In this document: in pieces, positions 11,300 to 20,543 of the stretch
Position numbering within the stretch: position 1 is the first letter of the stretch
Layout of the letters: every line of letters starts with the position of its first letter
Origin: Hofstenia miamia
Taxonomy: Eukaryota > Xenacoelomorpha > Acoela
Assembly: GCA_004352715.1 (NCBI GenBank)
Contig: SCFE01000063.1
Location: 1,084,457 to 1,148,456 of the forward strand
Direction of reading: 5' to 3'
Length of the DNA: 64,000 nt
Program-made: the position numbers and the translations under genes
The notes under the pieces: model-generated
The model's database searches: none
What the model was told of the DNA's origin: nothing
The model's input: only the letters and a program-made list of their open reading frames with translations

Positions 11300-13500
11300 G
11301 TCACCAGCTCCACCATCCCATCACAGAGTGAGAAGGAGGATGGTAAGTAGCAGACATGATCTAGAAGCCTCTTCTAGGTGAGGGAGACACGTATCTCTGC
11401 TTGTTGAGGCACGCAATAGAAAAAGAGGATGCAGTGAAGGTGCTGAGGAGAATCTAATTTCATGTTGGCAAAACAGTTCCACAATTCAGAGAGGAGACAG
11501 CCACAACAATGACATCCTCAACATCTCGCCCCTATGAGGGGAGAAACATATTTCCAATTGCAAATACACCCCATTTAAATGACTCAATAGCCCCTTCAAC
11601 CTCAAGGAGCACATCAGCAGCCACTTCTACAATTAGATCCAAGAAGAAGATGTCAAAGGTCAGAGAAGAAACTCTACACCCCTACTACCAACCAACTTTG
11701 TATGTGACAACATATCTGAAAAAACCAGAAACCAGTTTCAAGGGACATACAATAGCAAAACATTTAATTGCTCAGTCAACATAATCCCATTTGTAATAGA
11801 TGCAGAAAGCCACCCAAAAGTGAATACCATAATCTACTATGACTTGAAAATGCTTTAGAGTGTCAGTCGCCTATATTGGTGTAGTACAGTTCATATATCC
11901 TTTGACAAGGATTTTAACATTTACAACCTCTGCCAATTCCTCAATAATGGCAAAACCATCAATAGCTTTGAATGCATGAATATTGAGTTCAACAGCCTTC
12001 TAGTCATTTACTTCCTGTGAGTGCATGAGGTCCATGATGATCACATTATGGATCAAATCAAAATCACATACAGAATAGCAAAGGTAGATTGAATCCGCCT
12101 AGTGATGGTGCTCAGAGAAGAGTATGAAGAAAGTGTGCCTGAGTTCATCAAAAACTTACATTTTCAAATGGAGAACTATAATTCTTCTCTGATCAAGCTA
12201 TTTCCCCCTTTCAATGCACACCATGAACAGTACTTCCATCACTAAACTCCTTTACACTGATTTAATGCTATGCCAGCAAGTACCTTCACATTGATTAGCA
12301 GTAGATCAGAAGTTAATAATCAATGCCATCCTGCAGTTGCAAACATTGGAAATAACCAATCTGGACACCCCATCATTATATATGGTGACAGACATGCACA
12401 TCAAACTCTTAAGGAAATTCAAGAGATATGGTCCAACATCAAGGCAGATCAAAACCCTGAGTCTGAGTGGCTCCAGTTGGACATTACAAGTCCTTCCCAA
12501 CACTACCATAGCTCCATCAAATGAATTCTCAGAGAAATAAAAGTCTCATATGACACACAAGATTGGAAAAATTTCAAAGAACATTTATTTGCTGAAAAGA
12601 ACGTCCCAGACATTTATGCATGCAGTTCCATTTGGATCTTAGCCATATATCTCACCAAAGACCCTAAACTACAGATTCCAATGTCTCATGAGAAATGCAC
12701 ATTGCTAGCAAAGCAAACATCTCATGAAATAGCAGTTTGCCCATTAACATGGAAGGTGAAAAACTGGCTGCTTTATAAATGTAACCCTCCCTCATCACCA
12801 GGGAAAACCAAATGACCAATTGACAAGTTTGAAAAATATTATGCCTGACTGGTGGGGGAGACCAGTATAACTGGCAAGATGTCCATAATCTTAATAAGCA
12901 ACAGACTAGGTATTTGTCTGTTGGACATCAATATTTTTTCCAACACTGTCAAAAAGTGCATGTGGGGAGCTATGGTGGAAACAAAGCTAGCCATCTTTCA
13001 TTCAGATAATGCACTGATGAGCACAAAATGATTTATAGAAAGAATACCAGGATCAACACAGCAATTCTTGGAGAGGATAACCAGGCATGATGTCCCTACA
13101 AAAACCAAAATGTTTTTAAACCTACATCAGATAAAATATCCGGAATGCAGCTATGGACAGTTTACCAAGTCTCTATGGCAAGTCAAAAAGGAGGGTCAAA
13201 TCATACCCATCACAATGTTCAAACAAGTAATGAAGATGCCCAAGCAATTTTTTAGGGAAGAAGAACTGTTAGCAACCTCCGTAGTACAACTGTCACTGGA
13301 GATTCACAACCTGATTGAACACATCAACCTGGAAAAGTTCAGAGGACAGGTGCTATCCCTGAAACCAGCACCTGAGTGGTCCATCACTGAAAATGAGCAG
13401 ATATTAATGATAGAGCACAATCACAATGAATTTGCTGAGGATCTTATGATACACAGGAGAATACTGGTAGATTGTAGTGACAAAGACATTTAATCTATGA
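11300..13500 (+). pseudogene. Extra 3' reading frame (ORF3) of gypsy copy A, function unknown
   Basis: Between the end of pol and the polypurine tract there are about 2.2 kb that read as protein over most of their length, with scattered stops. A Ser/Thr-rich basic start lies at 11509-11784 (MTSSTSRPYEGRNIF). A middle portion at 11785-12250 includes LVMVLREEYEESVPEF. 12270-12524 contains IIIYGDRHAHQTLKEIQ, and a further frame includes WKNFKEHLFAEKNV. A well-preserved C-terminal frame lies at 13068-13493 (LWQVKKEGQIIPITMF, LVDCSDKDI). The position is that of env in env-bearing gypsy elements. I see no signal peptide, no membrane segment and no known env motif, so calling it env is not justified. 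I do not recognise the family. Confidence 0.55.
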
Positions 13501-13660
13501 TGAAGTAGTAACACAGAGAGAGGTGCTAATACAAATCACATGAGAACCAAAGTATTTTGAAGTGGAGACCTGGGAAGGCAACTTAGCTATCAAAATGTTC
13601 ACAGCCACACAGAAGATAGTCTCTTGGCCCACTCTCCAGTTATTGTCTGAAAATTAATTT

Positions 13661-13674
13661 GAGCAAGGGGGGCA
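13661..13674 (+). promoter_or_regulatory. Polypurine tract before the 3' LTR
   Basis: The purine-rich GAGCAAGGGGGGCA sits immediately upstream of the TG that opens the 3' LTR. It is the expected primer for plus-strand DNA synthesis in an LTR retroelement and fixes the left boundary of the 3' LTR. Confidence 0.75.
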
Positions 13675-13945
13675 TGTAGAGTCACTCAGGGAAATGTGAA
13701 ATTTTATAGAGGCTTTATTTTTACTTTTGTAATGACGTCAACATGACGTAACTTTAGTAATTTCAATCTTAGTTTACGAATATTAGTTTAATGTCCCCTC
13801 AATGGTTATTGCTCAAATTTCATTTGCAAGGGAAAAGAAATAGCTGACATGATTAACATACATTAAGTGATTGATTGTAAACAGAGGCAGGTAATGATCT
13901 CATTTTTTGTATAAAATTGAAAAAACATTTAGACAAAGTTCAATA
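13675..13945 (+). repeat. 3' LTR of gypsy copy A (right end lost)
   Basis: It begins TGTAGAGTCACTCAGGG and follows the 5' LTR closely to GTTCAATA at about 13945. There the similarity to the 5' LTR ends and a second, more diverged LTR copy takes over. The terminal part of this LTR therefore appears deleted or recombined away. Confidence 0.75.
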
Positions 13946-14790
13946 CCTTATTTGTATCAATTTCTTTTAATCAATTTTGGAATTTCAAGTGTAGTTAATT
14001 CAATAGTGTTAGTTTTTGTCCCCTCAATTTAAATTATGTGTAATTGCTCATTTAACTTTGCAAGGGAAACTGTGCTTTGAAATTGTAAACAAGTCAGGTA
14101 ATAAGTTACAGAATTTTGTAATAAATATCTGAGACAATGTAGTGAAGTGCACAATAAATTCAGCTTCCTTCTATTGCTTTTGATCTTCTACAATTATTTA
14201 TTTACTAACCCCCTTTAGATTTTTTGATCAAACAGTTTGTTAATGATAATTATTGTATAAGATCTGCAACAATTCAGGAGGAAACTGCACTGGGTCTAGG
14301 GTGGCAAATAGCTCTTTAATGGCGACAGCCTGAATTGTGGCCCTTTAGATTACAGTTAGGTGTAGGGAATAACATCTTCTATTTGATCTGTTCATACATG
14401 AACTTAAATTAACACCTTGCAAATATATGCATGTTATTTATTATTTATTTACATGAGCTGAGATAAGAGAACTCTGAGATAAATTGTTTATTGAGCTAGA
14501 AATTACAACTAGAGACACACAGTTAGCACCTTGGCAAGTAAGGATGGATTCAAATGTATGGCAGTGTGAGTTGGTCACTGCTGGAGTTCTTTTTGGAATA
14601 TAATTTCTTTGCTTGTTAGGAAATCAGTGAACCACCAACATAACTGTTTTGTTGGAATTTAGGTTGATCTCTGCTATGGTAGACTTTGCAACCATTGATC
14701 CAAACTTTTGAGTTACCCAGTACCTCTAGAGTAGCCAGAGCTCTCCTGTGATTCTACAATATATATGAAATAATAATATTTTTTCAATCC
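13946..14790 (+). mobile_element. Second, diverged LTR plus leader in tandem (copy B)
   Basis: 13960-14215 repeats LTR landmarks in weaker form: TTAGTTTTTGTCCCCTCAA, TAATTGCTCATTTAACTTTGCAAGGG and TTGTAAACAAGTCAGGTAAT. 14268-14790 then resembles the leader of copy A at about 5465-5900: GCAACAAT, GAATTGTGGCCCTTTAGATTA against AATTGTGGACCATTTAGATTA, and TTATTTACATGAGCTGAGATA. No coding region follows. The arrangement LTR-body-LTR-leader suggests a former tandem array or LTR-mediated recombination between family members. Confidence 0.6.
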
Positions 14791-14830
14791 TTTGAATTTA
14801 TTTATGACCATTATAGTGTTTCTTGTATTA

Positions 14831-15854
14831 GGGTCTTGTCGAAAACTCCCACTTTTTAAAAATACCTTATATTAGTATTTTTAGAAATTAGTTAAACTAA
14901 TATAAAGCCTAATTTTATAGTAAAAAATTTTTAATTTATATAAAATTGCTTTTTTAAGAAATATATTTAATTATGTATTATGAACCCTAATTTAATCCTA
15001 TGAATTTGTTTTTTGGGGTAGAAACCGAGTTTAACAAAAGAAAAAACTGTGATAGAATAAGCTAAATATGAATTAGCATATTTTTTAAGATTAGCAGCAA
15101 GAACTCAATTGTAGTTTTTAGTTATAATTAGTAGTTTTGCAAACTTGATCATTTAAACAGCCAAGAAATGTTTCTAAGTTAAGGCATTTTTGAATTATAG
15201 TGCTGCCTAGTGTTTACTTTAATATCATTATTTTTATTAGTATTTAGCCTTTAAAGAATGTTGCATTACATTATGCATTAGCTTACTTAAAATTTGTTAG
15301 TTATAATGAATATGTAGGAAACTAATAATTGAACACTGAAATGCTTTCACCTTTGATAAATGAGGTTTTGCTGGTTCAAATCTGGTCTGTTCAAATAAGC
15401 ATACTCAATCTATTTTATTAAAATTTTATAAAGTTACAAATCATTTTGTGGTGGCTGAATAAAGTTAACTTAATTGTCAAATGTTAAGAACATATTGTAA
15501 ATAATAGCAGGGTTTCCTAGTCACTGGATTAAGCATCCTACTATCCACTTTGAAGTTGGGGTATCATGAGAGAACCCAACTCTTACTCTTTGTAGCCAGG
15601 ATTATGCACATATTTTTAAATTGGACTTATATATCATTCCCACCACCTAAAAGATGCCTATATCCAGGTTTTTGGATTAGTGATGGATTGCAAGGCACTA
15701 AACAATTCCTTCAATAAACAAAGAAATATTTCCATGAAGAAAGCAACTAGTTTTTTTCATGAAAATATATTTTTCAATCATAAACAGTTAAGGCTATTTG
15801 ACACGCGATAAAACCAAGGGAGGCGCCATTAAAGTGGGAGTTTTTGACGGACAC
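14831..15854. mobile_element. 1.0-kb non-autonomous element with terminal inverted repeats
   Basis: The left end GGGTCTTGTCGAAAACTCCC, followed by ACTTT, is matched by the inverse of the right end at 15829-15854 (GGTGTCCGTCAAAAACTCCC, followed by ACTTT when reverse-complemented). The inner 15 bases are nearly identical and the outer part is imperfect. The interior shows no coding frame. The target-site duplication is unclear: TATTA is on the left and ATTGAATTA on the right. The superfamily is not identifiable from these ends. Confidence 0.55.
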
Positions 15855-15969
15855 CATTGAATTAATATAAATATTTGTCCCATTGGAACAATATCAAAAC
15901 TTCTGTATAAGGCTATTACTATGAAGAAAACCAATGTCCCTTCGTCGTCTGTAATGAAGGATTTTCAGT

Positions 15970-16305
15970 AAAATTTAAATTTAAATATTTTTAACCAAAA
16001 AAATTTAAATTTAGTTTAAATTCTTTAAAAATGAAGTGACCATTAAAAAATATTTCCTAAATTTTGCAGAGTTCACTGTCTCTTTCATGTTCAGATAATG
16101 TCACTACCCTTTGATTTTCCAGAAATTCATTATACAAATACAAAGTAATAGTTTTATGATTCAAAAGGTAGTGACATCATCTGAACAAGAAAGAGACAGT
16201 GAATTTCTGCAAAATTTATTAAATATTTTTTATTGGTTTTTTAGTTTTAAAGAATTTAAGCTAAGTTAAGCATTTTTGGCTAAAAATATTCAAATTTAAA
16301 TTTTA
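15970..16305. repeat. Long foldback (inverted repeat) with about 145-bp arms
   Basis: The left arm, about 15970-16114, is the reverse complement of the right arm, about 16163-16305, at most positions. Shared blocks include TTCACTGTCTCTTTC, GTTCAGAT and TGTCACTACC. The loop is about 48 bases. AAAATTTAAATTT marks both outer ends. It has no coding potential. This is a hairpin-type MITE or a potential double-stranded RNA source. Confidence 0.8.
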
Positions 16306-17099
16306 GCGAGATAGTTTGGCGATTTATTGTACCCCCATTGAACTTTACTGTATATTACTTTACGTCAAAATTTGTAAATTTGCTTTTAGAATAAAAAACT
16401 TTGGTGGGCAAAATGTAAAACAAACTCTGCAAATGCAAAGGTTGTTATATTTGTGTACTGCATAAAATTTATGCAATAAATACCACAAAAATAAATTAAT
16501 TTAAATGTTAATATGAACAAATTCGCGAAAAGATAAAGTAGCGAAAATATTGAATCAATACAAGTTAATAGCTTCAATGATAAACAGAATTTAGTCCATT
16601 ATCCTATAATCGGGGTGTCCGCGCTTCCTTGAAATTCAAAGTTACTGCCTTGAGCTACCTTTAGTGCCTGGAAATTCCATTTTTTATTTCGTCCCAAGTT
16701 ATGTTCTTGTCTAAATGTATTCCTTTTTGGCTGCATCCACTTGTCTACATTATATGTCAATCTTAGTGTGAGGATTGAATGTCAGTCTCCCATTAGCGCA
16801 TTTTCTTATCAGTCTCGGATTTATTTATTCACTGGCAGCTGCTTTAACCCAAATTTCCCCAACCTTTTTTTATTAAGACAATTTATCTCGGTGTTTGAAT
16901 TAACAATTTTAACATTTTGTTTAAGGACTGAATGACATTTCACAAAATAGAAATTTATGCACCTGCTTTTGTAAAATGTAGAAAATTTATAAATAGAATA
17001 TATATATATATNNNNNNNNNNNNNNNNNNNNNNNNNNNNNNNNNNNNNNNNNNNNNNNNNNNNNNNNNNNNNNNNNNNNNNNNNNNNNNNNNNNNNNNN

Positions 17100-17133
<34 letters not shown>

Positions 17134-19659
17134 TATCGTGTATATCGGCATTACATGTAATAACCTGTTTACACGTTACATAAGAAAGATCTATCTCCAA
17201 TTATCTCAAGACATGCGAACTCTCAAATAGAGTAACTATAAAACAGATGTAGATCAAATAATTTTGATTTTATTGTATGTCTTCTGTCACGCTGTCACCG
17301 TGTAAACACTAAATCATGAGACATATATGTTGTTGACTGCAGTTATTTAATTATGGAAGCAAAATTGCAGTAATTTTGACGTATTAAATTAATAAAAAGT
17401 TATTAATCATATAGTTTTTAGTATTTTATCCGACTTTCACAATTGAAAGTTATACTTTTTCAATTAGCCATTATCTACTGTTTAGATGAAATGTGAATCT
17501 GAACTACTCGTTCCGTAGTACCACATCTAATTTTGGAACCTAGGAAAGGAATCATTAACTTTTCAGATAATCAAATCTACTAGTAAAAATGACCCAGTGT
17601 TTACTGCTTTTGCACTCAGTTTCAGCAAACTCAATATATAAATATTCCATCCTTTTGACTGCTACAATTGCATTGGCTTTTCTCTAGCTAAAATGTTGTT
17701 TAAGTACATATAGATATTATAATGATTTACAAAATATTAAAGATTCTGTTTTGAGTGATTTCTAAACGTGTCTTAGATATTTTCAATTGACGTCAACTGA
17801 ACAAAAAGAGTCATTTGCAATTTCATATTGTCTTCTGTATGTTTTAGTATGTTGAAATGGGTTATTTACGTGATTGGTATAAGAAAAACTGTTTCTGTAT
17901 TACAAAGTTGTTTCATCAAACAAAATTTCATCAAATGGGGTAATTTGCGATAATTTCAGTTGGAACTGGATGGAAATTTAGAATTTAACGTGTGTGGACA
18001 TCATATTGCTGCCCGAAAATTGCTCTTATTTCGGCCTGGAAATGCACGGACACACTGTATGGTGCAAAAACTTTAACAATGTTTAGTTGGATGGAAACTG
18101 TTCAAAATTTCCGTTAATTAGTCGATTTTGTTGTAATTAAAATTTCTCATTTCAAATGCAATTTTTGTTTATTAAGCTAATTAGTAATTCATTTATTGAT
18201 ATTATTATGGTTAAATTCATTGACTAATGTGTAATAATTCAAAGTGTCGCTGTTGAAATAATAATTGAAATACAGTTAGCAACTAATTCGATTTACAGGT
18301 TCTCTATTCTCTGCATATTATTTCCAAATGATTGCGAACGAATGTTTGTGTACCATATAATACAATCTCCTGTGTAAATATTTCCACAATTCAATAATAT
18401 AGCACCAAAACAATGAAAATAGTAACTTTTAATTTCTTAGATATTCATTTGTATTATTAAGGTAAATTTTAGTTGAATGCTGTAAGGTACAATTAGGAAA
18501 ACTACATAATTACTTTATACCAGTGTGTGTGTGTGTAATAAATTCCTTAATCCTTAAACGCTGCTGTTATAATTAGATTAATTTAATATAAAACGAATTT
18601 TCCTACTTCTACTAAGAAACTTAATTTTGGAATGCTGATTCCAAGTACCAAATATAATTTTAAGCTGCATGTCTATGTATATATATATAAATATTTAATG
18701 TAATACATTTGAACTTGAACAGTACCAGGGGCGACGCAGTATTTCTTACAAGTAGAGAGGGGGGGGGGGGGGGGGGGGCNACCAAATATAATTTTAAGCT
18801 GCATGTCTATGTATATATATATAAATATTTAATGTAATACATTTGAACTTGAACAGTACCAGGGGCGACGCAGTATTTCTTACAAGTAGAGAGGGGGGGG
18901 GTGCGTGCATCTCGTGATTTAAAAAGATATTCCACTATATCCCATCTATTGTATGGCATACCAATATTTTTGGCCAATTTAATAACAATTATGATTTATG
19001 GGAGCGCAAGGGTAAGGTCTGTTTATTTGATCTGCATTTCAAACTCATGGGGTTCTGAATTTTGGGATTTGAAATGATCAGAATTGTTAACGATCTCTCT
19101 TTTTCATATATGTCTTGCCGCAGCCAACTTAAATCAAGTTGGCTGTGACTTTGCATTTAGAATTTGGCTCGGTCGGCCTATTGGCACTGCTTAGAGATGA
19201 GTGCGAGCACGCCAAGACCGAATTATTGAAAAAATTGAACGAAATTGGTTTTGTTTTTACGAAAGGGCAAGCTTTGTAAATAGATGTATCAATGTGAGAA
19301 ACAACCCAACATAGGAAATTTTTAAAGCATTGGCTAAAATGCATCAATTTTAGTTTGAAATGTCTACCATATATAACGTAGATTTTTCAAATGAAAAAAA
19401 ATTGAATTATTTTATTCGGCTCATTTAATAAGTCCGAAATGTCCACCTTGTTGGGGAAATACTTGTTTTCGGGTTATGTGTTTACACTTAGCGGCCATTC
19501 CTCATTGCTGTTTTGTTTTGTTCACAAGTGTTCATTCTAGACCACAAAATTTAGGGGTCATTTGTCCCACATCCAACCTAAAACAGAGCGACATTTATGA
19601 AATGTAAGGGGTATTTACCGTTAGTTTATCTTGCTACAAGAAAATTTATGTTTTGACAC
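16306..19659. other. Intergenic DNA upstream of DRP1; no gene recognised
   Basis: The stretch contains a (TA)n microsatellite interrupted by N at 17012-17099, AT-rich unique sequence, and a duplication around a single n at 18780. Short open frames at 16386-16577 (minus), 16741-16935 (plus) and 19129-19347 (minus) have no recognisable motif and look like chance. The plus-strand reading of 19130-19260 contains a short phrase (CEHAKTELLKKLNEIGF) that may be a relic of something coding, but it ends quickly in a stop. Confidence 0.5.
18647..18900. repeat. Direct duplication across a single n, with a poly-G run
   Basis: 18647-18779 and 18781-18900 carry the same sequence, starting ACCAAATATAATTT and ending in GTAGAGA plus a G run. 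The first copy ends in an unusually long G homopolymer directly before the n. The second has a short G run and continues normally into GTGCGTGCATC. The first G run is probably a sequencing or contig-end artefact. Confidence 0.85.
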
Positions 19660-20543
19660 GTTTCGTGCGTTGTCTTCTATGCTGACGTCACGATTACAAT
19701 ATGTGAAAGTTACGCCAATTGGCTAACACTAACATTCACAACCAATCAGATAAACCCTTAGAACAAGTGACGTTGTTGTATTTCAACTGCAGCGACTAAA
19801 AGGCGTCACTCAGTGCAGATTAAGTTGAATACGATGCCGTAATTTTATAGGACGCTTACTGTAAACAACTGGAAAACGAATACAATTGACATAAGTGTAA
19901 GTTCCCCGCCACGTTATATCATGCGGGGAAATGACCCACAGTTAGTAATATCAACGCGCCGTTTGATAGCCTGTGTGCGTCAAGGGCGCAATAGCGCGGC
20001 CTAGAACGAAACTGATTATTTAATATTTTTGCATTTTAATTTTGTTGGACCCAGAGTTGCTAATAAGTTGGCGGGTCAAATATTTTCCCAGAAAGATCGG
20101 CAGGGCCTAGTCTATAGAAGTAACATTTTACCCACAATTAATAACGGTTAATTAAAAAATTCTAAAGTTCGTTTCTCATTATGATATTATTCGTATGTTA
20201 GACGCAGCCTCACTGAAAAATATTTAGTTTCTGTAAATACCATGAGACTTTATGGACACTTCTCAATTCTTGCTTGGCAATTCTCGGTTAATGCTAGGCC
20301 AAAATGTTGCAATTGAAAAGGAACTGGCTGGGCCAGGTTGGAAAAAACAACTCAGGTTGCACTGGACCTCATACAAAAATTGAGTCAACCTATGTTTAAA
20401 TTTACAACTTCAATTTACGAGTGTGCAACACACTTTCAAATAAGTGTACAGAGAATAAGTTACGATCCAATTCACGTGTTGAATTTTGAATTAACTTATA
20501 CTTTCAATTTACGAACGTATAATGAACTTTAAATCAATTTTAG
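19660..20543 (+). promoter_or_regulatory. Likely promoter and 5' UTR region of DRP1
   Basis: This stretch is less AT-rich than its surroundings and carries more CpG. It includes a perfect cyclic-AMP response element, TGACGTCA (19683-19690), CCAAT-type words at 19714-19718 and 19742-19746 (one in ACCAATCAGA), and a CpG-rich part around 19950-20010 (AACGCGCCG, GGGCGCAATAGCGCGG). Its position 0.5-0.9 kb before the DRP1 start codon fits a promoter. No TATA box is evident. The assignment is inference from composition and motifs. Confidence 0.4.
20535..20543 (+). promoter_or_regulatory. Splice acceptor directly before the DRP1 start codon
   Basis: ATCAATTTTAG runs straight into ATGGAGGCG at 20544. 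The TTTTAG or TTTAG form matches the acceptors of the verified internal introns of this gene (TTTAG at 23068, 25071, 26659, 27711 and 50614). It is therefore either the 3' end of a 5' UTR intron or a spliced-leader trans-splice site with almost no remaining 5' UTR. Confidence 0.5.

Larger units (their letters stand above)
5102..13945 (+). mobile_element. Degenerate Ty3/gypsy LTR retrotransposon (copy A)
   Basis: The element runs 5' LTR, leader, gag, protease, RT, RNase H, integrase, extra 3' ORF, polypurine tract, 3' LTR. This order (integrase after RNase H) and the RNase H and integrase motifs place it in Ty3/gypsy. Both LTRs begin TGTAGAGTC(A)ATCAGGG or a close variant. They share the CRE-like word GACGTCAACATGA, the GTCCCCT segment and the GTTCAATA segment near the break. 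The two LTRs differ at many positions, so the insertion is old. Multiple stops and frameshifts, loss of the RT core and replacement of catalytic residues in protease and integrase make it inactive. Parts are listed below. Confidence 0.9.

Noticed and set aside
12270-12524. GDRHAHQ as a GDSH-type (SGNH) hydrolase active site in gypsy ORF3
   Set aside because: The catalytic Ser position is Arg and no other SGNH block is visible, so the likeness is superficial.
11300-13500. Calling the gypsy third ORF env
   Set aside because: Position alone is not enough. No signal peptide, cleavage site or membrane anchor was seen.
16932-17200. Frames of Tyr-Ile repeats on both strands
   Set aside because: They are translations of the (TA)n microsatellite and a gap, not genes.
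18757-18779. Long G run as a G-quadruplex regulatory element
   Set aside because: It abuts an n, and the duplicate copy has a much shorter G run, so it is most likely a sequencing or contig-end artefact.
19129-19347. Minus-strand 72-codon frame, with a short coding-like phrase on the plus strand
   Set aside because: Neither direction extends past nearby stops or shows a known domain.
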